Part shown: in pieces, positions 24,279 to 35,454 of the stretch
Layout: every line of letters starts with the position of its first letter
Position numbering within the stretch: position 1 is the first letter of the stretch
NCBI GenBank assembly: GCA_001179505.1
Contig: CDMY01000422.1
Coordinates: 1 to 64,000 of the forward strand
Origin: Vitrella brassicaformis
Taxonomy: Eukaryota; Sar; Vitrellaceae
Direction of reading: 5' to 3'
DNA: 64,000 nucleotides
Program-made: the position numbers and the translations under genes
The notes under the pieces: generated by a model
The model's database searches: none
What the model was told of the DNA's origin: nothing
Seen by the model: the letters and a program-made list of their open reading frames with translations, nothing else

Positions 24279-25087
24279 CCTGGTATGCACACAGGGGAGG
24301 GCGCAGAGCGCAAGAGCTTGTATGGAGCTGTGTGTATCGAGTCCAGAGGGCCCTGTTTCCTGCAGATCGAAGTCGTCCACATGACCCCGAGAACAATCAG
24401 ATGTTAGGCGGGAACATTCGTCGCCCTACAGTCTATGATCGGTTCTCTATCAGGTCCAAGACGCATCTTCTTGACGCACGCACTCTTGCAAAGCTCTTCG
24501 CTGAGCAAGGCGGCGGCAGGAGCCATAGGGCGACCCGAGCAATGGCACAATGCGAACGAGTAGCGTCTTGTTCGTGTCAGGCTCCGATAGGCTCGTATTG
24601 TCAATTGCTCTCAACGTAAGTAAAGAGGAACACACACACACACACCGACAGAGATAGACAGTGCCAGCCTTTGAGGGGTTTTCTCGTGTTTGTCTGCTCT
24701 ACATAGGACGACAGCCGGGACGCGTTGCAGAAGATCACTGGCTTCGTCTCTCCTGAGTTCTGTTGAGACTGGACAAAAACTTCCCGCACTGGAGTGCAAC
24801 TGATCGTGTCCTGGCAGATTAGCAGGTAGTGCGTGAGAGGTAAGGGCACGGGGAGGAGAAAAGGATGACTGACTGGATGACTTTCTCTGTGGTTGGGTTG
24901 CCTGTGTTGAGTGTAGCTGTTTCCCATCGGGACAAAAGCAGGTGCGAGTGTCGCGTGCATCTCACGCACCTTTTGGGAGGCACTCGCCTACAGAAATGCC
25001 TTCGTTGAGAACATCGAGCGCTCCCGAGGTTCCGAACAAGACGGAGGTGGTGCGTCAGCTGTGGCAGACATACAGACTGCCGGCTAG
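24279..25087 (+). CDS. Small unidentified protein, divergent from SEY1
   Basis: The last exon is the clearest part. After a TAG acceptor at 24914-24916 the frame 24917-25087 reads LFPIGTKAGASV, then TFWEALAYRNAFVENIER, and ends in a Gly/Ala-rich tail at the TAG 25085-25087. Upstream on the same strand, about 24551-24616 reads RTSSVLFVSGSDRLVLSIAL and ends at a good donor (AAC|GTAAGTAAAG), with an acceptor at about 24706 leading to DDSRDALQKITGFVSPEF. A possible first exon starts at 24279 (MHTGEGAERKSLYGAV). I could not join all pieces in one frame, so the intermediate structure is unresolved. I do not recognise the family. The gene is head to head with SEY1. Confidence 0.45.
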
Positions 25088-26585
25088 GGGGGACGAGATG
25101 GTGTGGAGAGACCAAGGAGAGGGAGGGGGAGAAATGAAGGAAACGAGCATAGAGAGTCTGAGACTGTGAGAGCAGGCGATGAACTTTTTTGGAACTGGTT
25201 AATACGTGTGTGTTCGTGCAACGTATACATGAGTAACGAGTTTGACCTAAAGGGCGGGAATGACTAAGGAATGACTAATGGTCTCCAATCTAATGAGTGA
25301 ACCTACTGTCTCTCTCAACGAAAGTGAAACCTGAGAGGCAACAGAAAGCATAGCCCCACTCCCCTTGCGACTCCTTCCGCTTCCTTGTGCCTCCCTCGCT
25401 CCCTACCATTGTGTGTGTGTGTTTTGGATGAAGATGGTGAGTTTTTCCGCAGATAGAAACGGAAAGCGTAGCTTATTTTATGTGATGGACCGTGGACGGC
25501 TGAAGACATCCTCGTCCTGTTGTTGAATCTGCGAAGGCGAGAGGTCTGCGATGATGGATTTCTAGACACTTATTCACATTTATTCTGTTGCGCCACTCTA
25601 CCTTAGGAGAAGTAGCCAGCTGCAACGATTCGCCCCCACTTATCCTTCAGACGCGACTCATCCAAAGGTTTGAAGCCGCCGTCCCTCGTGAGCTCGTAGA
25701 CTGTCGTGTCAGGAGCTCACGACCCCAGATAACAAACTCCCCGCCATAGCCATGCAGCCGTCTGTTCATCACACGTACCCCACATGGTAGAAAGAAGATT
25801 TGTCAACCATCAGATGGTCATTGACTAGATCACTGAGTTGTCACACGCCTGCTCTGGGTGTAGTGCGCACAGAGCCCAGCAACCGCCCCGCATACTTGAT
25901 CCCCTCCGCAGCTCCTATCGCCCTGAACAGACGATCCCCGACCCACCCGTCTCCTCCCTGGTCCCCTCCAAAAGCACCTCCAAGGGCTGAATGCGCTCAG
26001 GAATGACCTCCACAGCCATGTGCCGTGAGACTCAATCAACCCCCTGGGCACATCATATGTGGCCTCGACCGTGAGCAAGGCGCGCGAGATGCAGCGGGGG
26101 GACAAAAGAAGTGGAAAAAGGCGAAAAAGGATAACCGCATCCGTCTGTGCGAGCGGTGCATTAGGCTGGACAGCGACTAATGTCGCAACACCAACCTTTT
26201 ATTGCCCATTTGAGGTGCAGAGAACGCTCTGCCCGCGCAGGGTTGCAGACGGACTGTGGGATGACTGTGTGGACGATGACTGACATGATGGATTTTTGAC
26301 TGGCTCCTTCATGTGTTCCGTGAATGCATGTACCTGTTCGAGCCATTCATTCATGAGTTCGATCACGTCGCACAAAAGTCCGATTCACGTGAAAAAAAAG
26401 TCCGTTTGCGAAGAAAGCGAATTATGGGCTGTCGGCGCTATATACATATATATATTCTCCCAAAAGACAGGCCGTGTGCATGCTTTCTATGCATGTCGCG
26501 TGGACAGGATCCATCAGCCCCCCAAAAGGAGCACGGGAGGCACCTCTCGTCAAGTCGTAAAAATGATGGGTGTATAGGTTGGTTG
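25088..26585. other. Non-coding stretch with coding relic
   Basis: Holds a Thr/His-rich spurious frame (25315-25569, minus), a decayed copy of the 39.5-kb repeated coding sequence (separate entry) and an AT microsatellite TATATACATATATATATT near 26440. 26467-26500 resembles internal sequence of the MITE-like copy at 46.9 kb. Confidence 0.5.
25845..26075 (-). pseudogene. Decayed copy of the repeated coding sequence at 39.5-40.1 kb
   Basis: The plus-strand DNA GCCCAGCAACCGCC...TTGATCCCCTCCGCA matches 39520-39555, and the similarity continues through CCACCCGTC.CCTCCCT. In minus frames it reads EGTREETGG and AGRLLG, against GTREVTGGPRDRLFRG and AGRLLGYA in the other copy. The frame is interrupted and no start is present. 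Confidence 0.6.
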
Positions 26586-26737
26586 GTTGGTTAGTGTGTT
26601 TAACGAGACTCGTGTCTGTAACCCCGGAGGGATCCTGTTGTCTCACGCACTAAACTAGTATAGGTAGACAGGCCGTGCTCTGCATGCTCTGCATGCTCAC
26701 AGGATCGGCGAGTCTCGTTAAACACAATATAACCAAC
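26586..26737. mobile_element. MITE of about 152 bp with 27-29 bp terminal inverted repeats
   Basis: The left end GTTGGTTAGTGTGTTTAACG (continuing AGACTCG) and the reverse complement of the right end GTTGGTTATATTGTGTTTAA (continuing CGAGACTCG) match apart from two extra bases and about one substitution. The interior includes TAACCCCGGAGGGATCCTGT and TGCATGCTCTGCATGCTC. The right end is 34 bases upstream of the ATG at 26772. A partial relative is at 46865-46982. Confidence 0.8.
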
Positions 26738-26771
26738 ACCCCAGAGAGGCGCCGGGATTGATCTGAAGCCC

Positions 26772-29700
26772 ATGATTCAAATCACGGATTCGTGCGGCAA
26801 CCTGCTCTTTTCTCTCCCGCTCAGAAATTTTGCCACGTCGGGCATTGTTCATGCCCTCCACCAAGCGAGCCAGTACCATAGCTGTTCTCCGGCATTATTC
26901 GTCACGGACAACAGCAGTGTCGTGGCATACAAAAGATTCGGTACAATTGTATGCCGTGGCCGTCTCAATGTTGAACCGGTCTTCACACGTGTGGCCTCCC
27001 TCAGATCTTGACCGACGCGACGACGCGTTCCTCGTCCTGGCAGTCGTCCACAGTGGCGGCCTTGTTTCTGAGAGCATTCCCTCACTGGTGATGGAGCGGC
27101 TCAGGGGGTGGCTCTCGTGTCTCCACCGGGCCGTTGTCTTGCTTCTAGGAGCGTGTCCACCCACACCGATGGCTGGGGCTAAAAAGGCGCTGCAGGTCAG
27201 CCCGGCAATCGTACGCAACTGAATGGAGTTTTCACCCCCGACATCTATCAGACGTTGGGACCTTTGTTGCGCTGCCTACTTTCTGAGGGTGTAGACCCAG
27301 GTCTGTCACCTGCTCCCATACACGTCGGGCCTTCGCTTCAGTGCGCCGAATACGTCGGTACGTCCGCCCGGAGAATGTCCGTCACCCACAGAGTTAGGCA
27401 TTTTGTCAGGCTTCTCTGCATCAGCCTGGGAGCTGCTGCAGGAGGTCCAGAAGGGGCTGCACGAGCTCGATGGCGGTGCAGATAAACGGGTATGTAGGCA
27501 ATCAAACTGCCGCCATGGTACGGCATTCTGTATATCCCTTCACTCCTGGGCCAGGAGCCGCAACTCTGTGCGGCGTTATCGTGGAAAGGAAGAACGCTCG
27601 CAGCCACACCCAAGTGGTTCGCAATGGTTGCCCGGCCAGATCCATCTGCGGACATATCTGACTGCAGCACATTGCGTGTCCTTTGCAGGAAATCCCAGGA
27701 CACCATCGACCAGTTACTGCTTCTCGCTCACGCAGACACCGTTGGCGTGCCCCGTAAGGGTCATGGTGGATTCCCTCTTTGACATTCATGTACCGGTGCG
27801 GGCTCCTCTGCCTTTAGGATTCGGTTCAGCCCTTGAGCGCAAGGACGCTTCTCAATCGAGCCAATGCCCCGTCCGTGTCCCTACAGCGCACGGAGGCTAC
27901 GATCAGGAGCCAGACGATGCATCGTGTCCGAAAGTGAGGGCGTAGTGGATGAGCCACGTCGGTGCGTGTCCGTGATTGCTGTCTTCCTCACCGTAGAGCC
28001 TCACGTCGTTGACATGTCTTCGTCTCTATGGACCTTCAACTCGGTGCCCAAAAAGGACAAAAGATGCATCATTAGGAGCCCAAGGTCAGGATAGAGATCG
28101 TATCACGTGGGCTTCACCATTTCACATCGCTGAGTGTGTGCAGACGATGGTGCAGCCTGCCAAGAGGAATGTGGCAAGACTCGTATGATCCCTGAATCGT
28201 TCGCATCCGTGCCTCTGCCATCCGGGGCTCCCAGTCGGGTGTATCATCGCGGCATGCCATCGTTGACCAGCAGCATCCCTGTGCCTACCCGTGAGCCGGT
28301 GCCAGAGGATGACAGCAGCATCCCATCGTATCCGACTACACCGAGAAGCTGGCGAGGGGAAGCAGGGCACAACTTGGTGTTGTTCCAGATGCCCTCCAGG
28401 CCTGGACAGGAGGAGGGTGACGAGGGGGACGGCGAGGCAAGTGAGCTCATGTCGTTGAGAGACGGGGAGGCCAACCCAGCGCCAGCGGGCGGGACGGCGC
28501 AATCCAAGGACAGGCCGCACTCCATCGAGGGAGACAGCGACTCCTCGTCATCGCACGGCGGAACGGACAGGTCCGTGCAGAGCGCTGTGCACACGCCGCC
28601 AGACACACAATGCGCTCTAGACTGCTTTGCGACCGGTGCGGACTGCGTTATGTGCAGTCCCATCCCGATGCCCTCACAGCCCGGCCAGGGCCCGCCCTAC
28701 GGGTTTGCGCACCTGAGACAACTCTCAACGGGCCCAGCAGCAGTTCAAACATCTGACGGCTATCCCTCCTGCATCGACACGTCTGCCATCCGCTGTTGCC
28801 GCCTACCGAGAGGCATTAGCCCCGTCTTCGTCGCTGATGCAGGGCAAGTAGATGCGCCGCCGGGGGACAAGGCAGGCCAGTCCGAAGCGCCTAGCAGTGC
28901 CGAGCCTTTGCCTGCTGATGGTGAGTGCGAGCGCTCACTGGTCCTGAGCGTACTGGAAGATAGACAGGAGCGCAGTTCCAATATCAGTCCCAAGATGCTC
29001 CATCAGGTGAGCGCAAGGGAAAGGAGACATGCCGTCCTGCCGTGCATCTCTGCGTTGTCCATGCAGGTGTTGTCTAGTGACCCGTGTCGTCGTCGCCTAC
29101 GTAGCTGCCTCGGGGACTTGTGCACGACCTGCATTCCAATGCCTCAACACGTGGACTGGTAAGGCCGCGCGCAAACGAGGGTGTGTGGTGGGATTCGCAG
29201 GTGGACCACCCTTCTTGTTGGCAGCGCTTTGCTGATCGATACAGCCAGTCACGAATCCCTTGTACAGGTCGGCATTTTCATATGAATCCCTGCCTGATCT
29301 CCTCGTTCCGTCTACTATCCTTCCCGTCTTTTTCTGCCCTAGCCCTCCGTGGCCGGGTGCATTCCACAGCAGTCTTCCAGGCAACGGAAGCTCATTTGCG
29401 GCATAAGGTGCGCAGTAGGGGATGCATCAGGGGAGTGAATACGGACGACAGGCCAGGCCGGGTCACTGATTTACAATACATCACCTGTTTTTATTGCATG
29501 AAGGCGCATAGCCCTATGGCGTTCTTCTCTGCCTCCCCTGAGCGCCTGCCGGCCATTCCATGTGGTGGGGCTCTCCAGCTATACTGTCGTCGGGGGCCGC
29601 AGAGATGACGATGGGCTCGAAGTATGGATAGCGAGCACCAGAGGGGCGCGACTGGATGGCCCGGCGCATCTGTTGGAGAGGCCGACTTACGGCACTCGCG

Positions 29701-29876
29701 TGGCGCTGTCGACAGTGAAGAACATGCTCCAGACGGCGCCGTCCTTGTTGCAAGTGCGGGAAGTGCATGGAGAAGAACCCGATGCGGCTGCGAGCAGTGT
29801 CCCGCACGAGACCTCCGCTCTTTTGTGGCTGGTGGAGACGATGAGCAGAGGATGCACGTTGCCTGTCACGAAATAG
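26772..29876 (+). CDS. FUZ (fuzzy)/MON1/HPS1-type triple-longin protein, closest to FUZ
   Basis: Multi-exon gene starting MIQITDSCGNLLFSLP. Splicing 26772-26939 to 26997 (donor G|GTACAATT, acceptor CTCAG) gives VVAYKRF joined to DLDRRDDAFLVLAVVHSGG and RLRGWLSCLHRAVVLLLG, which follows the first longin domain of FUZ in order and spacing. The second region includes IYQTLGPLLRCLLSEGVDP, WELLQEVQKGLHEL and, after an intron ending about 27551, LCAALSWKGRTLAATPKWF, resembling the FUZ segment around SGRVVAATEGWW. The third region (about 29610-29760) reads GLEVWIASTRGARL and TYGTRVALSTVKNMLQTAP, like the FUZ C-terminus. A long disordered insert rich in Ser, Pro and acidic residues (about 28130-28980) separates regions 2 and 3. 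In animals FUZ acts with Inturned and WDPCP in ciliogenesis and as a Rab GEF; that role here is inference. MON1 or another triple-longin protein is the main alternative. Confidence 0.55.
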
Positions 29877-30400
29877 ATGGAGACACTAGTTCATGGATGG
29901 GGACTACTCCAAACGGAATGACGACATTGAAAGAACCCGGGCTGGACGGGGAGTCATGCCGTCCAATTTGATGCCGTCTCGCAGGACACCTGGCATCTGT
30001 GAGTACCAGGGTACATTACTGGTGGCGGATACGGACTCGGACAGTGCCGGTGGTTGCTTTTCTTAGCTAGGCGGTGGTGTGGGTGGCCCGCTTTGTCCAG
30101 TGTGTGTGTGGAAAAATACTGTTGAATGAAAAATGGATTGGAATAGTTTGACGCAAGATGAAGTTTGGGAGAGCTATATAATGCGAAGGGCAGCGAAGGA
30201 GCGCCGACGACAGGTCAGTTCATCTGAGTGATGCATGTGTCTCCGCGCCGGTCTGCGCTTCGTGCATCCCTCACTCCAGCAAAGGGGCCGAGAGTAAACA
30301 ACCTTCACTGTCTGCAGATACGTATCGTGACAGGGGCTGGATATTCGTGAGGCACCACACAAAAAAGCACGTGCCGTAGGGTATGCACGGACCTAAGACA
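29877..30400. other. Non-coding stretch
   Basis: Downstream of the FUZ-like gene. I see no convincing gene or repeat. Confidence 0.4.
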
Positions 30401-31142
30401 CTGATGGCAGGCTCCTCTAGTACATATATATCTCAGCTTGAAAAGCCAGACAGAATAAAGGCCTACACCCACCCGTCCACCCCATCTCGGTCATCCATCA
30501 GTCAACAAGACCTACATATGTCGATCTACATATTGGTCTACGTAGAGAATCGAAAAAGGTATCAACGGGGAAAATTTCCCTCACCATATGAAATACACCA
30601 TACACAGATAGGGAGTGGGCAACTAATCTCATTGACAACACTTCGTGCCCAACAGATGCTCGTACTTGAGCAGAAGAGCTTCCTTAATTGCTTCCAGCTT
30701 CCCATGGGTGCTCCATGGAAAGATCGCTCTGCACTCTTTCTTGTTGCGCTGGTGCTTCATCACACAGCGCTTGTTGGCCGAATCGAGCGTGCACCCTGTC
30801 TTCTTGAGAGGTGGCAGTTCGTGTTTGGCGATCACATCGAGTGCAGCTTCGACGGCCGTCAGCTGCCGCCCATCCAGGCCCGTGAGCTGGGGCCCTGCCT
30901 CCTCGGTGTCATGCATGTCAACCGATGGCGCACACTCGCCGCACTCACCATCCTCCAGGTGCTGCCGTTTGCGCAGGAGAGCAGCAAGCAGCGCTTCCAT
31001 GCTGGTGGGGTAGTCGACCGTGCCTGAAGTGAACGGACTCCGTGTGGCTCATCAACTGCACGCACGCATAGAACAATACTGCTGATGGGTCAGATCTCAA
31101 CGAATCTACGTGATATGTTTCTATTCGTACCCATGCCGACGG
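30400..31142 (-). repeat. Duplicated segment, copy without transposon (empty site)
   Basis: Read on the minus strand, this matches 47461-48072 and then 49276 to about 49400. The junction reads TCTACGTAGACCAATATGTA here. In the other copy the same left and right flanks are separated by the transposable element 48073-49275. The homology covers a Cys-motif coding sequence and its 3' flank, including TTTTTCGATTCTCTACGTAG and GACTGATGGATGACCGAGAT. Confidence 0.85.
30629..31000 (-). CDS. Cys-motif family protein, copy A (123 aa)
   Basis: Unidentified family. Starting at the ATG at 31000 it encodes SMEALLAALLRKRQHL followed by a CGEC pair, then DGRQLTAVEAALDVI, TGCTLDSANKRCVM, FPWSTHGKLEAIKEALLLKY and a C-terminal CCQ. 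Copy C (47470-48003) has the same order: EALLKALELKRQHL, CAVC, DRRQLAAINAALGVI, FPWHHGKLQAIQDALVLKY, RRCCQ. The CxxC pair and later cysteines could bind zinc (inference). Upstream sequence (to about 31142) also matches copy C (ETYHVDSLRSD against ETYHVHSLRTD), but the copy A ATGGGTACGAATAGAAAC has one base more than ATGGGTAGAGTAGAAAC in copy C. The longer reading frame is thus broken, and the protein may start at 31000 or be a pseudogene. Confidence 0.6.
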   Translation of the reverse strand: MEALLAALLRKRQHLEDGECGECAPSVDMHDTEEAGPQLTGLDGRQLTAVEAALDVIAKHELPPLKKTGCTLDSANKRCVMKHQRNKKECRAIFPWSTHGKLEAIKEALLLKYEHLLGTKCCQ

Positions 31143-31243
31143 AGGCCTGTGGGAAACTCCAATCCGAAAGTGAGGAGACACCTCACGTCGCTCTCGTATG
31201 GCGGCCTCGACCTCCTCGATGACACTGTTGATGCACTTGACTT

Positions 31244-33057
31244 TCAGACTCTGAGTCTCCTGTTTCTTGAATTCCTCCCACCCTGGCCCCCGTCAATGCA
31301 TTTGGGACAGCCATGGCCCTGCAGGTGCTGCTTCCTGCACTCCAGGGCGGCCAGCAGTGCCCCCCTCTCTCCGTCGTACAGTTGATGTTTGCGGAAATAA
31401 CGCTGACACGTCGAATGCCATGCAAGCCATCCTCCCGTCCGACCGTGGGTAGGGCGATGCTGCCGACGTCGACCGACTTGTTGTTGGTCTCCTCGATGGC
31501 CCTCTCGACGTCCTTGATCTCTCGCTGCTGGTACTCCTCGTACCGTTGTTGCGCTGTCTGCGCTGCCTGGCGGAGGGCTGCTGCCACCTGGCCACGACGT
31601 GTGTGAGTGGCGGGGAGAGGGGCGGGGGAAGGATCCTGGGGAGGGGGGAGGGGGTATACTTGCCGCGGGGAGGGATCTTACGCAGGTCGGGCTGGGGGTG
31701 GCCATCAGGGACAGGGGAGAGAGGAACAGTGCGGGAAGTGTCTGACTTGACCTAAAACAGCACAAGACACTCGCGGCGATTCGTATGTGCGGGCTGATTC
31801 GTACCTCGCCATCGATGCCTATGTAGACTGGGTACACGGGCTTGTGTCGGTTGTAGTACCTCAGATCCTCGAACTCCTCGGGCAACTCCGTCTTGTCAAA
31901 TGCATCACGGCCAGCGCCATCGCGAGGGACAATGCACCAGCTCATCACCTGCCACAACACAGACACGACAGTGGATAGATCCCTCAGACATATCAGGTTG
32001 TGCCACAGCTTCGTACCTGCGCGATCGATGGCGGTTCGCCCCCATTGTACTTGCTGTACTGGTTGTCGACCATCGTGAGGAAGCAGTGGGCGGTCATCCT
32101 CATCCCAGGAAGACGATAGCGGTTCGAACAGGAGCAGAAGACGTCGTACAGCTGGAGGGCCTCTGCAGGAACAAAGAACATCAGCCCATGAGTGGATGCA
32201 AGTGCGTGTGTTGCATTGTGCATTGATAGATTGCCAACCTTTCGGACTCTTGAAGCTCCACCTTTTCTTGACGACATCGAAGAACTTCTTCCAGTTGTTG
32301 CGCTCGTGGTTCCTGGCCCTTCCGTCCGTCCACACTGAGTCCACTGCTGCAAAGGGAACAGAAACAGACAAGATGATGAGGGCCGATGTGTCCTTCTGCC
32401 TTGTTAAGACTTACCTGCAGCGGTGTGATGCTGTCGTCTCCCTGCAATCCAGCAGCCTGGTCGCACTCGGCTGCCTCTGCAGTATAGCCTTGCTGCCTGA
32501 GGTAGTCGCACACCGCCATGACGCCCCCTGTGTTGGTAGTCTGCCGTAGCACGGACACGTCCTCGCGGAAAGCGAGGGTCTGCATACAACACATGCCAAG
32601 CAGCCACGTCCAAGCCGCCTGTTTCGTTTGTGAGGGGGTTTGCAGTTCACCTGCTTGAGCGTTTCGTAGAGTTTGTCGAACTCCTTCTTGATGCAGGTGG
32701 GGTCGATAGAGTGGAAATCGTGCACCTTCTCAGAAACAACGACTACCTGAATCGACACGCGGACAAGGAAGAGATTGTCTGATTAGTGCGGTATCGCCAG
32801 GTGTTTCCTTTGTTTACGTGGCGCTTGTGAGCTGCTTTGTGTGGCTTCAAGAGCTCTTCAAAGAAGGAGGGAAAGTCCATCGGTACCATCTCTCGCAGCT
32901 CCGAGTCGCCCTTGAAGAGGCCGTATTTCCATGCCGCAGGATCAGACTTGCCCTTGATAGGACGGCTCTTCCACCAATATGGGTAGACCTGCGATGGTGT
33001 AGAGCCCGGCTCCCCCTGTGGACTACAGATGTTGCTCACGTCCCATACGACGATCAT
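31244..33057 (-). CDS. Cys-motif family protein, long copy B; otherwise unidentified
   Basis: Minus-strand multi-exon gene. Exons in order: MIVVWDVSNICSPQGEP with PYWWKSRPIKGKSDPAAWKY and DFPSFFEELLKPHKAAHKR (33057 to about 32820); VVVVSEKVHDFHSIDPTCIK (about 32745-32650); GGVMAVCDYLRQQGYTAEA with DQAAGLQGDDSITPLQ (about 32570-32415); WTDGRARNHERNNWKKFFDV (about 32340-32250); LQLYDVFCSCSNRYRLPGM (about 32160-32020); LPEEFEDLRYYNRHKPVYPV (about 31945-31810). A coiled-coil-like part follows, RYEEYQQREIKDVERAIEET (about 31550-31490). An intron from about 31431 to 31376 brings in ALLAALECRKQHLQ and CPKC, the same motif as copies A and C. I do not recognise the rest. The last two pieces join in frame as GIRQGALLAALE. 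The start may lie further upstream, because the frame stays open to about 33120. Confidence 0.6.
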
Positions 33058-33120
33058 GAGCTGTCCAGGTGGAAAACCCAGCGGCCTGGAGGGTGGGTAA
33101 TGTGTTTGTGCAATGGTTTG

Positions 33121-33715
33121 ACCTGAAAAACCAAAACGGTCAGCACAATACCATACCGAGACACGGGATTGAAGAAAATCTATGGGGATGAAGGAAAGGC
33201 TTGCTGGGTTCCTTCCTCATGGCAGTTCATGTCCATATGTCGGTTGCGCCTCCTCTGTCGACCTCCGCAGGCGGCCGCGGCCCTTCTTTTTCCTCCTCTT
33301 CATCGCCGTGCAGACCTCTCAGTCGGTGCAGACCCTCTGAAGGAAGGAAAGAGAGGGAAAGGCCGAAATCGCACTGACGCAGTGGATGCACAGAATGAAC
33401 GGGAGGATGGCTGGGCTAGAAGTGCTCGATCAGCTCTGTCTCCAGAATTTCGTGGACGGCAGAATCCCCTCTCCTCCACGCATTTGCGTCGGAGAATGCA
33501 TGGGAGAATGTGATGAGAATGCTCTGACGGCGAGAAGGGAGTGGGCCCAGCCATAGGCAGACGACATAGGAGACGGCCCCATCGAGAGGCTAAACTACAT
33601 CCCAGGTTGGCAACGGGTGTATTCCGAGTCGTGAGGCGTAAATTCAAGGAGTCCAGGGAGAATTAGACCCACGATCAACAAACCCGGTCAAAACGGATCT
33701 CTATTTTGTGGTCGG
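33121..33715. other. Interval between copy B and the SEC14 gene
   Basis: Frames on both strands (33169-33513 plus, 33300-33647 minus) show no domain. It may contain the 5' end of copy B; nothing else is seen. Confidence 0.35.
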
Positions 33716-35454
33716 TCACCCCCCGATGGGTGTAGCTGCTGTGGCCAGCACTGGTGACGGCTTGGGCAGGCAGGCACTCACCAGTGTGGGATTGACATAC
33801 GGACGAAGCCGACGAAGGTCCTCCAGAATCTTGGGGTCATTCCACGGACCTGAACACACACACACAACACCGTCACGTCACCACACACTAATCCCCGCCT
33901 CAAACGCATTCGTGTGCGTGTGCGTGTGCGTGTCGTCTGTCATTTGTCCTCTGTCTCGTGTCGGCAGAAAGTGCCTGACTGGCTGGCTAGCTGGCTGCGC
34001 ACCTCTGTTCCAGCTCATCCATTCTTCAGGATTTGAGTACTTGTTTGTCCCACCTGACGGAGAGACCGACGCACAAGCATCACATAACAATTGCCTCGTC
34101 TCACACAAGCCTGTCCGACCAAGGAAGTCCGGGAGCTGGTCGTCATCGGCAAACTGAGATAGAATGGGCCTGAGATGGACATATCACAGACACCCGCCCG
34201 CGCACACCGCACAAGCACACCAGTGAATATCTTCTCCAGCCATCCTTTCATGTGGATTGTCACTTGAAGCTCTTGATGTCACCGCATAGCTGAATCTTCT
34301 TGACCGTCTTCTGAGATGCCAGGGCACGCGGGCACTTGTGTGAAGGAACAGAGGGGTATGATCCGTGTGAGTATGTGCTAGCTCACTTCATCGAGGAGTG
34401 GTTTGACGAACTGCCATATGACGTTGAACACGGTTGGAGTGTTGACGATGATCATATTACCTGCGGCCATCCATTCCATCGACAGCTCCTTATCAAGCTC
34501 TTTCGTTTCGCTGGCGTGGCTGTCGCCCCCCTCCCCCTCTCACCCAGTGATTCTGGGTAGTAGTCTTGACAGACACCCGTGAGCTTCTTGACGATGGTGC
34601 GAGTCTGCGTCCCAAAGTGGCGAAGACCTGCACAAGACATGTATGCACACATGCGGACAGGCCAGAGAGAACAGACATGGAATAGTTCGTCGTCCGTAAA
34701 GGAGGATGGACGTACGTACCCAGCCCCGAGAGGTCGAGGACGGTGAGTGACTGTGAGATTCTCTTGCCCGACTTGACACTGCAGGCGGGGAAACGGACCT
34801 CCAACACTGAATTCACATTAAGTAGAGGGGTGCTTCACACCCTGTGCAGACTCCTTGTGATCCCGGCTGCTTTCGCGCGCGCCCTCCTTGTCTCCCGCCC
34901 ACCCTTGTTGTACATTTTTCGTAGTCTTGCACCCAGTATTCCAGCAGGCGCTCGAAGTTGCAGTTCTCGAGCAGAGATGCGACATCGATGGAGCCTATCC
35001 GTTCGACGTAGATGGGGCGGCCTGAGCACGCAGACGAGAAAACGCAGTCAGCCACCCAGCCAGATGCACGGCTGGACCCGTCTGCACGTGACAATTGGTG
35101 GGTGAGAGGCTGACCGTCTTTTGCCACTCCGTGATAGCCGTGGGGGTAGAACTTCCTTATGACCCTGGTCTCGGGGAACTCGCCCTCCTGACCACACAAC
35201 ACAGATGACATCCATCCATCATCAGGTTGGTTGGTTACGTTGACGATTCTGTCGACTCCGAATTCCTCCCTCCACTTGATGTAGTTTTTGATCATGATGA
35301 GTGATTTGTCGAGGTCGAACTTCCTCGCGCGCAGGAAGCGAAGCAGGAATTGGTCGTCGTACCTGGGGTGGGATAGGAGCTCTCCGAGAGAACTCTTAAA
35401 GGCCATCAGCGTTCTCTCCTGCTCCTCACTCAAATCACCCACGAAACCTGACAT
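33716..35454 (-). CDS. SEC14-like phosphatidylinositol-transfer (CRAL-TRIO) protein
   Basis: Minus-strand gene starting [19 protein letters not shown] (ATG at 35454). The CRAL-TRIO N-terminal region reads [20 protein letters not shown] and [11 protein letters not shown]. Later exons give [20 protein letters not shown] (split by an intron), [70 protein letters not shown] and [11 protein letters not shown]. These are the SEC14 landmarks: the RFLRARKFD helix, the lipid-cavity strand and the gate helix. The C-terminus reads [20 protein letters not shown] and ends in an Ala/Thr/Pro-rich tail at the stop 33718-33716. The family exchanges phosphatidylinositol and phosphatidylcholine between membranes and supports Golgi traffic. 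The start is strong; an in-frame upstream ATG at 35676 would add an unlikely leader. The gene is head to head with the SWP73 gene, 428 bases apart. Confidence 0.9.
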
